64,000 nucleotides of DNA, from assembly GCA_019752295.1 (NCBI GenBank), contig JAIEMK010000007.1, positions 62,001 to 126,000 of the forward strand, read 5' to 3'. This document shows, one piece after another, positions 28,965-38,731 of the stretch (position 1 is its first letter; each line of letters begins with the position of its first letter). The notes under the pieces are model-generated. The model was given only the letters and a program-made list of their open reading frames with translations, was not told where the DNA came from and did not search any database. The position numbers and the translations under genes were made by a program. The DNA comes from Chitinophagaceae bacterium. Lineage in GTDB: Bacteria; Bacteroidota; Bacteroidia; Chitinophagales; Chitinophagaceae.

Positions 28965-30497
28965 ATGAAAAGATTGGCGATGTTGGATCGGATAAACCAA
29001 ACTGATTTATGGGATATTGTAATCATCGGCGGAGGTGCAACAGGATTAGGCGCGGCTGTTGACGCTGCTTCGAGGGGATTTAAAACCTTGTTAATTGAGC
29101 GCTCCGATTTTTCGAAAGGCACATCCAGTAGGTCCACTAAACTGGTACACGGTGGTGTTCGGTACCTTGCTCAGGGAAATATTAAACTGGTAAAAGAAGC
29201 ACTACGCGAAAGGGGCTTCTTATTAAAAAATGCTCCACACTTAACATCGGTACAATCGTTTGTGATTCCTGTTTACAGTTGGTGGGACAAAGGTTTTTAT
29301 GGTATTGGTTTAAAAATGTATGAACTACTTGCCGGTAAACTGAGTTTGGGAATGACAAAAATTTTGTCGAAGAAAAAAACAATTGAGTTGTTGCCAACTG
29401 TTCAAACAAAAAAACTAACAGGGGGAATTTTATATTTTGATGGACAATTTGATGATAGCAGATTATCCATCGACCTAGCATTTACAGCAACACAACAAAC
29501 TGCCACTGTATTGAATTACTGTGAATTAATTGGTTTCGAAAAAACAAAAAATAAGATCTCTGCCATTGTTTGTAAAGACCTGATTGGTCAGAAAGAATAT
29601 TGTATAAAAACAAAATCGGTGATCAATGCAACGGGCGTTTTTACAGATGCTGTTATGCAAATGGATGAAGAAAATAAAGAACCCATCGTAGCACCTTCGC
29701 AAGGCATTCATTTGGTGATCAATAAAAAATATTTTTCCGGTACAAACGCACTGATGGTTCCAAAAACTTCGGATGGTAGGGTGTTGTTTGCGGTACCATG
29801 GCATGATGCAGTAGTGTTAGGTACTACCGATACTGCTATAGAAAATATATCTGTGGAGCCTACCGCATTAGAAAATGAAATTGAGTTTATTTTAAATCAT
29901 TTTAATAAATACAATACAATACAGATTAGCAGAAAAGATGTGCAATCGGTATTTGTTGGATTAAGGCCACTGGTACGATCATCAGGAGCATCCTCTACTG
30001 CATTATTATCGCGCGATCATACCATTATTGTTTCACCTAGTGGAATGGTAACCGTTACGGGAGGTAAGTGGACTACTTATCGCAAAATGGCGGAGGATGT
30101 GGTAAACAATGCCATCTTCGTTTCAAAGCAGGAAAAGAAAAATTGCATTAGTTCTGATTTGAAGATCGGGAATCCTACAAAGCGAAATGCAATAATACAG
30201 GAGCTGATCACATCCGATCACAGTTTATCAAAAAAAATTCACGATGATTTTCCATATAGCATTGCAGAAATAATTTTTGCAATCAAACACGAGTTGGCAG
30301 AAACAGTGGAGGATTTGCTGGCGAGAAGAACCAGATTCCTTTTTTTAAATGCTTCCATCGCAAGCTCACTAGCACCATTCATTGCCGGCTTACTTGCGAA
30401 TGAGTTGGGGAAGGATAAAGATTGGGAAACCGAACAGATAGAAGCATTTCAGGAATTAGCAAAACAGTATACCCTTACAGGAACTACGATGGGCTGA
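28965..30497 (+). CDS. glpD: aerobic glycerol-3-phosphate dehydrogenase
   Basis: The 510-residue FAD-dependent enzyme oxidises glycerol 3-phosphate to dihydroxyacetone phosphate and passes electrons to quinone at the inner membrane. It has the FAD loop 'IIGGGATGLGAAVDA', then 'KGTSSRSTKLVHGGVRYL', 'APSQGIHLV' and 'VTVTGGKWTTYRKMAEDVV', all hallmarks of the GlpD family. A shorter start at the second Met (position 28980) is possible. It sits between glpK and glpF on one strand, which fits one glycerol-uptake operon. Confidence 0.96.
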   Translation: MKRLAMLDRINQTDLWDIVIIGGGATGLGAAVDAASRGFKTLLIERSDFSKGTSSRSTKLVHGGVRYLAQGNIKLVKEALRERGFLLKNAPHLTSVQSFVIPVYSWWDKGFYGIGLKMYELLAGKLSLGMTKILSKKKTIELLPTVQTKKLTGGILYFDGQFDDSRLSIDLAFTATQQTATVLNYCELIGFEKTKNKISAIVCKDLIGQKEYCIKTKSVINATGVFTDAVMQMDEENKEPIVAPSQGIHLVINKKYFSGTNALMVPKTSDGRVLFAVPWHDAVVLGTTDTAIENISVEPTALENEIEFILNHFNKYNTIQISRKDVQSVFVGLRPLVRSSGASSTALLSRDHTIIVSPSGMVTVTGGKWTTYRKMAEDVVNNAIFVSKQEKKNCISSDLKIGNPTKRNAIIQELITSDHSLSKKIHDDFPYSIAEIIFAIKHELAETVEDLLARRTRFLFLNASIASSLAPFIAGLLANELGKDKDWETEQIEAFQELAKQYTLTGTTMG

Positions 30498-30550
30498 TCG
30501 ACCTGCATGACTGTCATCTTTTTACTATATTTAAAATCAAAAATTGCCAT

Positions 30551-31258
30551 ATGAGTCCATTTATTGCTGAATTAGTAGGAACCTGCCTGCTAATTATTCT
30601 GGGAGAAGGCGTAGTTGCCAATGTAGTTCTTGCTAAAACAAAGGGTAATGGAGGCGGATTAATTGCCATCACACTTGGATGGGCAATTGCGGTCTTTGTG
30701 GGTGTTTATAGTTCTGTTGCAGCCAGTGGAGCTCATTTGAATCCTGCGATTACGATAGGACTGGCAGTACTAGGAAAATTCGATTGGGGCCAGGTTCCAA
30801 CCTATATTCTTGCTCAATTTCTTGGAGCAATGCTCGGGTCAACGCTTGTATGGTATCATTATCGCCAGCATTTAGATGCCACTGAAAATCCGGGCGATCA
30901 ACTCGCCTGTTTCTCAACCGGACCTGCCATTAAAAACACCGCCCAGAATCTTTTTAGTGAAGTATTGGGCAGTTTTGTTTTGATGCTCGGTGTGCTTTTA
31001 ATAATTAAAGGAACCAATAGTCTGGGGGCATTGGATGCTTTGCCGGTGGCTTTATTGGTATTGGGAATTGGATTGAGTTTAGGCGGTACCACTGGCTATG
31101 CCATTAACCCCGCACGTGACCTCGGACCCAGAATTATGCATGCAATATTGCCGATAAAAGGAAAGGGTAGTAGCGATTGGGGCTATAGCTGGATACCGGT
31201 TGTTGGTCCCATTATTGGGGCTGTGTTGGCAGCACTTGTTTTTAAGGCACTCTCATAA
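30551..31258 (+). CDS. glpF: MIP-family channel, probable glycerol facilitator
   Basis: The 235-residue protein has six transmembrane helices and the two NPA half-helices of aquaporins: 'AHLNPAITIG' and 'GYAINPARDLGPR'. The Asp after the second NPA (NPARD) is typical of glycerol-conducting aquaglyceroporins. Context with glpK and glpD supports glycerol uptake. The frame is open from 30422 within glpD, but the ATG at 30551 gives the family start 'MSPFIAELVGT' and avoids a 43-residue hydrophilic extension. It is the last gene of the operon. Confidence 0.93.
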   Translation: MSPFIAELVGTCLLIILGEGVVANVVLAKTKGNGGGLIAITLGWAIAVFVGVYSSVAASGAHLNPAITIGLAVLGKFDWGQVPTYILAQFLGAMLGSTLVWYHYRQHLDATENPGDQLACFSTGPAIKNTAQNLFSEVLGSFVLMLGVLLIIKGTNSLGALDALPVALLVLGIGLSLGGTTGYAINPARDLGPRIMHAILPIKGKGSSDWGYSWIPVVGPIIGAVLAALVFKALS

Positions 31259-31320
31259 AGCATCCGGCAATTGTTGAAAATATCTTAAAAAAACCTTGCA
31301 AAATATGCTAAAGAGGCTTT

Positions 31321-31347
31321 TTTGAAAGCTTCTATCCCTTACCTTTG
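31321..31347 (+). promoter_or_regulatory. atpD promoter
   Basis: TACCTTTG at 31340-31347 is a perfect -7 element. The nearest TTTG (31321-31324) is 15 nt upstream, shorter than usual. The leader to the ATG at 31416 would be about 60 nt. Confidence 0.5.
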
Positions 31348-31364
31348 CGGCCAAATCGGGATAG

Positions 31365-32921
<1,557 letters not shown>

Positions 32922-32938
32922 TTCTAACAGCAGGAACA

Positions 32939-33190
32939 ATGAATGTAGAAATATTAACACCCGAAAAAAAGTTGTACAGTGGTGATGTGTATGGTGTTCA
33001 ATTACCAGGCATTACCGGACTGTTTGAGATCTTAGAAAAACACGCGCCACTTGTAAGTGCATTAGGCAAGGGTAATGTTAAGATTTTAAAGGACAAAAAC
33101 AACTTTGAAAATTTTTCTATTGAAAGCGGATTTGTAGAAGTATTAAATAATAAGGTTACCGTTTTGGTAGAAGGCGCGCAGAGTATTTAA
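32939..33190 (+). CDS. atpC: F1 ATP synthase subunit epsilon
   Basis: The 83-residue protein covers the N-terminal beta-sandwich of the epsilon subunit: 'EILTPEKKLYSGDVYGVQLPG' in two strands, 'GLFEILEKHAPLVSALGKG' and 'SGFVEVLNNKVTVLVEGA'. The C-terminal helical hairpin of longer epsilon subunits, which can inhibit ATP hydrolysis, is absent, as is usual in this phylum. A terminator follows 18 nt after the stop. Confidence 0.93.
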   Translation: MNVEILTPEKKLYSGDVYGVQLPGITGLFEILEKHAPLVSALGKGNVKILKDKNNFENFSIESGFVEVLNNKVTVLVEGAQSI

Positions 33191-33208
33191 TAAAGAAGTT
33201 ATATTAAG

Positions 33209-33242
33209 AGCCCCGCCCTTTGTTAGTGTGCGGGGCTTATTT
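33209..33242 (+). terminator. intrinsic terminator after atpDC
   Basis: AGCCCCGC (33209-33216) and GCGGGGCT (33230-33237) form a perfect 8-bp GC-rich stem with a 13-nt loop, followed by TATTTAT. The T tract is weak but the stem is strong and well placed. Confidence 0.75.
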
Positions 33243-33323
33243 ATGCAAACTATTTTAGCGCAAAAAAAACTATTCTTCAACTTTCATCATTTTGGTAAAA
33301 TAAATATATTAAATTTACCATCT

Positions 33324-34406
33324 ATGAAATCCCCTAATAATATTCTATACTTTGATTTTTATCGAAATGAAAATTCCTTTGTAGAGGTTGAATTGTCTGA
33401 TGGCTGGATGCAATTAAAAGATTGTCAAAATGCTTCTGTACGACCGCTACTTATTCCTCTGAATGATTGCAGCTTCAATATCAAAAAAGAAGTGTTGATT
33501 ATTTATATCGACAAAAAAAAGCATTCTTATATCCGGATTCCCAAAGATAATCCAAGTTATGAAGACGTATTTTCTGCATTGAAATCAGAATCAAAACCTT
33601 CTTCCATTATTCACTCAAAAATAGCACTTCTAATAACCGGATTAATTCTGTTGCTGGTTGCTACAGGGTTCTTATTTGTGGTAGTATTTCCGAGTATATC
33701 CATGCGTTTTATTTCTGTTCATCAAGAAACTGAAATGGGCAACGAATTATATGCTAGTTTAGTGAAAGAGCAAAAAATGGATCCCGCCGCTTCAGAAATT
33801 ATTCAGGAGTTTGCCAATCAATTAAAACTGAGTAAACAGTATCCTATCAAAGTATCGGTAGCCATTTCAGATGAAGAAAATGCTTATGCTTTACCCGGGG
33901 GCCATATTGTGGTTAATTCTGCCCTGCTGCAAACATTGGAGACGCCTGAGTCGCTGGTAGCTCTATTGGGTCATGAAGCTACTCATATCAATCACCGGCA
34001 TAGTTTAAAAAACATCCTCTCCAGCATGAGTACTAGTTTTTTGATTTCGCTTTTAACTACCAAGGGTGGGGGCTTTGCCCAGTTCATCATAGGTAATGCA
34101 AATGCTTTAAGGGCGCTGAGTTACTCGCGCGCATTGGAGAAAGAGGCGGATCATGATGGAATGGTTTTGATGGAAAAAAATGAGGTAAATCCGAAAGGCA
34201 TGCAGCAGTTGATGGAGCGACTAAAAGAATCGAATAATGAATCCTCAATTTCCAGAATTTCTTTTTTTAGTACCCATCCATTAACAGAAGAAAGAATTGC
34301 AGATGCGCAACAATATATTAGTTTGCACCCATTTAACAATCAACCTTTGAAAGAGACTTTGCAGGAAAACTGGCGGCAGTTAAAATTGCGTGTGAAAACG
34401 ATTTAA
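33324..34406 (+). CDS. M48-family membrane metalloprotease
   Basis: The 360-residue protein has an N-terminal soluble domain (residues 1-95), one transmembrane helix at about 100-125 and an M48 peptidase domain. The zinc motif is 'HEATH' at 217-221, and the third ligand is likely Glu272 in 'EKEAD'. The downstream 'FFSTHPLTEERIADA' is typical of the Oma1/BepA/YfgC-like M48C group, which act in protein quality control. The frame is open from 33228, but that start lies inside the atpC terminator. The ATG at 33324, preceded by TAAATTTA 6 nt upstream, is preferred; an ATG at 33243 is less likely. Confidence 0.85.
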   Translation: MKSPNNILYFDFYRNENSFVEVELSDGWMQLKDCQNASVRPLLIPLNDCSFNIKKEVLIIYIDKKKHSYIRIPKDNPSYEDVFSALKSESKPSSIIHSKIALLITGLILLLVATGFLFVVVFPSISMRFISVHQETEMGNELYASLVKEQKMDPAASEIIQEFANQLKLSKQYPIKVSVAISDEENAYALPGGHIVVNSALLQTLETPESLVALLGHEATHINHRHSLKNILSSMSTSFLISLLTTKGGGFAQFIIGNANALRALSYSRALEKEADHDGMVLMEKNEVNPKGMQQLMERLKESNNESSISRISFFSTHPLTEERIADAQQYISLHPFNNQPLKETLQENWRQLKLRVKTI

Positions 34407-34442
34407 CAGAGTTAGCTTTTTAACCGACTATACCCAAGAGAC

Positions 34443-34991
34443 TTAGTTTAATTGAGGGTCGATTGGATAATTGATCATTTGCTGATATTCTCCGCCAAGG
34501 TCAAAAAGCGCTTCTTTCCAGATCTCTTCCACGTTTTTATAGAACACTAATCGTTTATTGCCATTGCGAGTAATCCAACTTTTTTCGCTGAGTTCTTCTT
34601 CCAACTGCCCGCCTCCCCAACCACTATATCCTACAAAAAAACGGATATCAGTTTCCTGTAATTCTTTTGTGAGAATGAGCGACAATACGGCTTCAAAATC
34701 GCCTCCCCAAAAAATTCCGTCAATTAGTTCTGTTCCGCCTAAAAGATCGGGGCGACGGTGAATAAAATGCAAACTATCTTTTTGAACAGGTCCTCCAATA
34801 AATACAGGAAAATTACAGCCCTCAACCAGATCTACTAATTCGCCAAGAACTAGCTGGTGTTGCTTGTTTAAAACAAATCCAAAGCTACCTTCTACCTGAT
34901 GCTCACACAAGAGGATAACCGTGCGTTTAAAATTTGGGTCTTTTAAAAACGGATCCGAAATCAATAAATGTCCGGGTTCGGGTATTGTCAT
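34443..34991 (-). CDS. YqgE/AlgH family protein
   Basis: The 182-residue cytoplasmic protein matches the YqgE/AlgH family (DUF179): 'GHLLISDPFLKDPNFKRTV' at the start, 'EGSFGFVLNKQ', 'FIGGPVQKDSLHFIH' and 'FFVGYSGWGGGQLEEEL'. The biochemical role of the family is not settled. It converges on the M48 gene and is divergent from the histidine kinase gene. Its promoter appears to place transcription start at the ATG. Confidence 0.92.
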   Translation of the reverse strand: MTIPEPGHLLISDPFLKDPNFKRTVILLCEHQVEGSFGFVLNKQHQLVLGELVDLVEGCNFPVFIGGPVQKDSLHFIHRRPDLLGGTELIDGIFWGGDFEAVLSLILTKELQETDIRFFVGYSGWGGGQLEEELSEKSWITRNGNKRLVFYKNVEEIWKEALFDLGGEYQQMINYPIDPQLN

Positions 34992-34995
34992 ATTG

Positions 34996-35026
34996 AAAAA
35001 TTAGTAAAAACGGTTTTAACCACAAA
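34996..35026 (-). promoter_or_regulatory. promoter of the YqgE gene, predicted leaderless
   Basis: On the minus strand TTTG (35026-35023) and TAATTTTT (35003-34996; one mismatch to TAnnTTTG) are 19 nt apart. The -7 element ends 4 nt before the ATG at 34991, leaving no room for a leader. Confidence 0.5.
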
Positions 35027-35098
35027 AAATAAAACCCAACTGGCCGTTAAAAAGCTCATAAATAGCTTTAGCCCGGTTCAGCAAGCTTTTCATTCCTT

Positions 35099-35106
35099 TA
35101 TATTTG
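35099..35106 (+). promoter_or_regulatory. -7 element (TATATTTG) of the histidine kinase gene
   Basis: TATATTTG is a full TAnnTTTG match ending 5 nt before the ATG at 35112. It supports that ATG over upstream starts and suggests a leaderless transcript. No TTTG is seen 19-21 nt upstream. Confidence 0.45.
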
Positions 35107-35111
35107 TAAGA

Positions 35112-36440
35112 ATGAAGCGGATTTTCCCTATTATCATTATACTCATTTCCCTTTCTTTGTTCGGGCTCTTGCTTTTGCAGGGTTCCTGGCTAAAGAATAT
35201 GGTGGAAGTAAGGGAAGGGCAATTATACAATAAGCTAAATAAGGATGGGTTTACAGTTGCTGCTGATTTGTATAAATCTGTTTATAACGGCCAGATACTT
35301 CGACCACGCAAAAGTGGAATTTATAATTCTGATTATCACCTGCATTATTTAAAGCCTCCCACTATTGATGAAAAATACACTGCAGATGAAGTAAATGCGA
35401 AACTCAAAAAAGCTTTCGTTACGAACGATTGGAAGGATTTGAAATTTGAATTTGCAATTGTTTCTTCTACAGCAGAATGGGAAATGATGTCGCCCGGATT
35501 TGAAAAAGCTTTTCAGGATTCTGTAGTTAACAAACAGATTTATATACCAATACTTCCCGATGCGGATTTAACAATGGATGAGATTGCTTCTTATGAACAA
35601 CTGTGGTTGATCATCCCAAATTATAAACAACAGGTTTGGACTTCTTTAAAATGGCTGATTATTGGTGCTGCTATTTTTATGATCATTATTATTGCCGCGT
35701 TTTATGTTACGGTAAGATCTTTGATAAATCAAAAAAAACTTAGTGAAATTAAAAGCGATTTCATTAACAATATGACGCACGAATTTAAAACACCGCTTGC
35801 TACTATTTCTCTGGCCGTGGATGCTTTAAAGAACGATAAAGTAATCAACAATCCTGAAAAGCGAGAATATTTCAGATCGATCATAAAAGAAGAAAATGTT
35901 CGTATGAACAAGCACGTAGAAACCATACTGCAGGCTGCTTTTATGGAAAGACAGGAATTAAAATTAAAACTTACAAAATTGCATTTGCACGAAATGCTGC
36001 AAAAAGTTTTAGAAAATTATGAGTTGCAACTGCAAAGCAAAAATGGGAAAGTTGAAACATTATTAAATGCCAAAAACGATCTGATAGAAGTGGACGAAGT
36101 GCATTTTGCAAACCTGCTTTCCAATTTGATTGATAACGCCATTAAATATTCGAACGATAATATTTTAATAAAAATTTCAACGCATAGCACCAACAAACAA
36201 TTACTGATCCGAATAGAAGATAACGGTATCGGGATGAGTAAGGAAACGGTTAAACGAATTTTCGAAAAATTTTATCGTGCACATACCGGCAACCTCCACA
36301 ACGTAAAAGGTTTTGGTTTGGGAATGAGTTATGTAAAGACTGTGATTGACGCGCACAAAGGAAAAATGCGTGTGGAAAGTACACTTGGAAAGGGCAGTAT
36401 TTTTACAATTGAAATTCCCCTCTCATCACTTCAAGGATAG
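35112..36440 (+). CDS. membrane sensor histidine kinase (orphan)
   Basis: The 442-residue kinase has a transmembrane helix at about 5-25, a periplasmic sensor region at about 26-175, a second helix at about 178-200, a HisKA domain with phospho-acceptor His223 in 'THEFKTPLATISL', and a HATPase domain with 'NLIDNAIKYS', 'EDNGIGMSKE' and 'GFGLGMSYVKTV'. All catalytic motifs are intact. The frame is open from 34968, but the ATG at 35112 gives a normal N-terminus and has a promoter element next to it. No response regulator gene lies beside it; the next genes are a toxin-antitoxin pair. Confidence 0.9.
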   Translation: MKRIFPIIIILISLSLFGLLLLQGSWLKNMVEVREGQLYNKLNKDGFTVAADLYKSVYNGQILRPRKSGIYNSDYHLHYLKPPTIDEKYTADEVNAKLKKAFVTNDWKDLKFEFAIVSSTAEWEMMSPGFEKAFQDSVVNKQIYIPILPDADLTMDEIASYEQLWLIIPNYKQQVWTSLKWLIIGAAIFMIIIIAAFYVTVRSLINQKKLSEIKSDFINNMTHEFKTPLATISLAVDALKNDKVINNPEKREYFRSIIKEENVRMNKHVETILQAAFMERQELKLKLTKLHLHEMLQKVLENYELQLQSKNGKVETLLNAKNDLIEVDEVHFANLLSNLIDNAIKYSNDNILIKISTHSTNKQLLIRIEDNGIGMSKETVKRIFEKFYRAHTGNLHNVKGFGLGMSYVKTVIDAHKGKMRVESTLGKGSIFTIEIPLSSLQG

Positions 36441-36561
36441 AAATTGATGATGAGATGAAGTGGACTTACACCACTAAACTCTTTCTAGTCATAAATATTC
36501 CGTTTTGGTTTTTCATTTAGTATTTTCAAATTTAGATACTTGCAAATCTTATTGCTTAAAA

Positions 36562-36592
36562 TTTGCTTTTTATACTGTATTGTATAACTTTA
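36562..36592 (+). promoter_or_regulatory. higBA promoter with operator-like inverted repeat
   Basis: TTTG (36562-36565) and TAACTTTA (36585-36592) are 19 nt apart, close to consensus. The spacer holds the inverted repeat TATAC-TGTATT-GTATA (36571-36586). Its position suggests a HigA operator for autoregulation; that is inference. Confidence 0.45.
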
Positions 36593-36605
36593 CAATGAAT
36601 TTGAA

Positions 36606-36890
36606 ATGATTCTTTCTTTCAAACACAAAGGACTTAAAGAATTTTGGGAAAAAGGAATTGCTACAAAATTACCTCCTGATCAAAGAAATAAGATTCGATT
36701 GATTTTGGATACACTCAACGATGTTTCCGAAATGCCAAAGGACTTAGAACTTTTCAGAAATTGGAGGGTGCATCAACTTGCGGGAGTTTATGCAGGATTT
36801 TGGAGCCTGACAGTAAAACAGAACTGGAGAATAATATTTAGGTTTCAAAACAGTTCTGTGGTTGATATAGATTTTCTAGACTATCACTAA
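36606..36890 (+). CDS. higB: HigB-family toxin (RelE/ParE superfamily)
   Basis: The 94-residue protein matches the HigB plasmid-maintenance-killer family: 'FKHKGLKEFWEKG' at the start, a helix 'DQRNKIRLILDTLNDV', then 'NWRVHQLAG', 'GFWSLTVKQNWRIIFRF' and 'VVDIDFLDYH' at the C-terminus. Members are ribosome-dependent mRNA endonucleases. The toxin gene precedes the antitoxin gene, the order typical of hig modules, with 9 nt between them. Residues expected for RNA cleavage (Arg and Lys of the central sheet, C-terminal His) are present, so it is likely active. Confidence 0.92.
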   Translation: MILSFKHKGLKEFWEKGIATKLPPDQRNKIRLILDTLNDVSEMPKDLELFRNWRVHQLAGVYAGFWSLTVKQNWRIIFRFQNSSVVDIDFLDYH

Positions 36891-36899
36891 AACTGAACG

Positions 36900-37199
36900 A
36901 TGAAAAGATCAATAGCTCATAATACACATCCAGGCGAATTGCTGAGAGAAGAGATAGTTGTAGCCAATAAATTATCTATATCTGCAGTTGCTGAGATGTT
37001 AGGCGTAACAAGGGCTGCATTGTCAAATGTCCTTAATGAAAAAGCGGGTATTAGCCCTTTAATGGCATTGCGAATTGAAAAAGTGTTTGGGGGTAATGCT
37101 GAATTATGGATTAGAATGCAAGCGACATATGATTTGCGTAAAGCGGAGCGTAAAATGAAAAAAATAAACTTGAAGCCTTTTAAATATGAGCTGGCTTAG
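36900..37199 (+). CDS. higA: HigA-family antitoxin (XRE helix-turn-helix)
   Basis: The 99-residue protein is a HigA antitoxin with the N-terminal 'HPGELLREEIVVANKLS' motif and an XRE helix-turn-helix at residues about 25-75, 'SAVAEMLGVTRAALSNVLN' and 'SPLMALRIEKVFGG'. It should neutralise HigB and repress the operon through the inverted repeat in the promoter. It converges on queA with 21 nt between stop codons. Confidence 0.92.
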   Translation: MKRSIAHNTHPGELLREEIVVANKLSISAVAEMLGVTRAALSNVLNEKAGISPLMALRIEKVFGGNAELWIRMQATYDLRKAERKMKKINLKPFKYELA

Positions 37200-37220
37200 T
37201 CATTAAATCTATTGCACTTT

Positions 37221-38444
37221 TTACCTCCAAAGCAAACAGCCATCCCCATAACTCAGAAATCTGAATTCATGTTCTAAAGCGTACTGATACACTTTCTTCC
37301 AATCATCACCAATGAGTGCTGAAACTAATAGGAGTAAAGTTGATTGTGGTTGGTGAAAGTTTGTAATAAGTGCGTTGGCAATTTTAAAATCATAACCGGG
37401 CGCAATTATAATTTGTGTTTTTGTGATGAGTAAATCCATTTTTTTTTGCTGCATCCAAGCAATCAATGCCTCTAACGAGGCGGTGGCTGAAATGCTTGAT
37501 GCATCTAGGTCATAGGGATCCCATTGATTTATTACGAGCTCTGATAATTCTATTGTTGGGTGTAAAATTATTTTTACGCCCAGCCAGTAAAGACTTTCTA
37601 TCGTTCTCATCGAGGTAGTGCCTACAGGAACAATATTTCCGGATAAGTGATGCAATAATTTTTGAATCAATTGAATAGTTACTTCAATGAATTCTGCATG
37701 CATTTCATGCGCTTCGATCTTTTCTGTTTTTACGGGTTTAAATGTTCCGGCACCAACATGGAGTGTAACAAAATCATGTGTAATGTGTTTTGCTTTGAGT
37801 TGTTCAAAAACCAATTCCGTAAAATGTAAACCAGCAGTGGGCGCCGCAACGGAACCATCATATTTTGCATAGATGGTTTGATACCTGTTGATATCACTCG
37901 CTTCTGCATTTCGATTCAAATAAGGGGGTAATGGGATTAGTCCCGCTAAGTGTAATAATTCTGCAAATGAAATACTTTCATCTTCCCAGCTAAATTCAAT
38001 CAAATAATAATCTGCATATTGCGCCACTTTTTCTGCGATTAATTCGAATTGCCCACGGGTAGTTTGTATCGATTTAACGAGTTTTTTTTCTTTCCATTTC
38101 TTGGCGCCCCCCACTAAACATTTCCAAAAAATTTTTCCCTTCTGCAACATTGCGGTCGTAATGTCGGGATAGCGCTCATCGGGCTCCAAACAAAAAATTT
38201 CAATCGTTCCGCCTGTTGCTTTTTGAAAAAGAATTCTTGCCTCAACTACTTTGGTATTGTTAAATAATAACAGGGTGTTTTCTGGCAAATGATCGCTGAT
38301 ATGCCGGTACCAGTCTGAACTGATTGACTTATTTTGATAAACCAGCAACTTACTTTGGTCGCGCTCTTCTAAGGGATATTTTGCTATACGGGTATCGGGC
38401 AGGTTATATGTAAAGTTTTTTATCTCTAAATCTTTTGGATGCAT
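37221..38444 (-). CDS. queA: S-adenosylmethionine:tRNA ribosyltransferase-isomerase
   Basis: The 407-residue enzyme adds the epoxyqueuosine moiety to tRNA in queuosine synthesis. Motifs include 'NLPDTRIAKYPLEERDQSKL', 'LFNNTKVVEARI', 'YDGSVAAPTAGLHFTE', 'LHVGAGTFKPV' and 'GTTSMRTIESL'. The frame is open to 38534, but the ATG at 38444 gives the family N-terminus 'MHPKDLEIKNFTYNLP', and a near-consensus -7 element lies 4 nt upstream. It is somewhat longer than E. coli QueA because of C-terminal insertions. It is divergent from the dcw cluster. Confidence 0.93.
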   Translation of the reverse strand: MHPKDLEIKNFTYNLPDTRIAKYPLEERDQSKLLVYQNKSISSDWYRHISDHLPENTLLLFNNTKVVEARILFQKATGGTIEIFCLEPDERYPDITTAMLQKGKIFWKCLVGGAKKWKEKKLVKSIQTTRGQFELIAEKVAQYADYYLIEFSWEDESISFAELLHLAGLIPLPPYLNRNAEASDINRYQTIYAKYDGSVAAPTAGLHFTELVFEQLKAKHITHDFVTLHVGAGTFKPVKTEKIEAHEMHAEFIEVTIQLIQKLLHHLSGNIVPVGTTSMRTIESLYWLGVKIILHPTIELSELVINQWDPYDLDASSISATASLEALIAWMQQKKMDLLITKTQIIIAPGYDFKIANALITNFHQPQSTLLLLVSALIGDDWKKVYQYALEHEFRFLSYGDGCLLWR

Positions 38445-38448
38445 TCTG

Positions 38449-38456
38449 CGAAAATA
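38449..38456 (-). promoter_or_regulatory. possible -7 element (TATTTTCG) of queA
   Basis: TATTTTCG on the minus strand matches TAnnTTTG with one mismatch and ends 4 nt before the ATG at 38444. No -33 TTTG is seen at the usual distance. Confidence 0.3.
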
Positions 38457-38544
38457 CTTAAATATTGGGCTGGTATTTTTGAGCAACAACCCTAAAAACC
38501 GACTCTTCTCATCCATTTTACCCCGAATTGCCAAAATTCACCCA

Positions 38545-38574
38545 TTATCCACATCTATTCACACTCTATTCACA
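38545..38574 (+). promoter_or_regulatory. cluster of three DnaA-box-like sequences
   Basis: TTATCCACA at 38545-38553 is a perfect DnaA box. CTATTCACA at 38555-38563 and again at 38566-38574 each differ from TTATTCACA by one base. The boxes share one orientation and are spaced about one helical turn apart (10 and 11 bp). Confidence 0.55.
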
Positions 38575-38635
38575 TCCGTCTCAAATGTATTTTCCTGAAA
38601 GCTAATTGGGCAATGCATTTCAGAGGATTTTGCCT

Positions 38636-38644
38636 TGTGGATAA
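38636..38644 (-). promoter_or_regulatory. perfect DnaA box, reverse orientation
   Basis: TGTGGATAA on the plus strand is the reverse complement of TTATCCACA. It lies 62 nt from the cluster at 38545-38574 and 29 nt before the MraZ operator. Confidence 0.55.
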
Positions 38645-38672
38645 ATACAAACACTTTAAATTAAGGTTTAAA

Positions 38673-38716
38673 GTGGGAAAAAGTGTTATTTTGTGTCAAC
38701 AAGTGGTAAACTTGGA
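38673..38716 (+). promoter_or_regulatory. MraZ operator: GTG repeats with 10-bp period
   Basis: GTGG, GTGT, GTGT and GTGG begin at 38673, 38683, 38693 and 38703, exactly 10 bp apart, with a weaker TTGG at 38713. Known MraZ operators upstream of mraZ are direct GTGG-type repeats with this period. A TTATTTTG (38686-38693), one mismatch from a -7 element, overlaps the repeats, which fits autorepression. Confidence 0.7.
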
Positions 38717-38731
38717 AAAACTTATTCACTA

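Noticed and set aside
36441..36605. A possible remnant of a response regulator gene after the first histidine kinase.
   Set aside because: The gap is only 165 bp, holds the higBA promoter, and shows no recognisable receiver or DNA-binding sequence in any frame.
38693..38731. GTG start at 38693 for mraZ.
   Set aside because: The GTG is one of the 10-bp-spaced operator repeats, and the conserved MraZ N-terminus begins at the ATG 38732.
38445..38731. A full replication origin.
   Set aside because: Only DnaA boxes are seen. There is no strand switch of genes, and skew could not be computed, so I report boxes rather than oriC.
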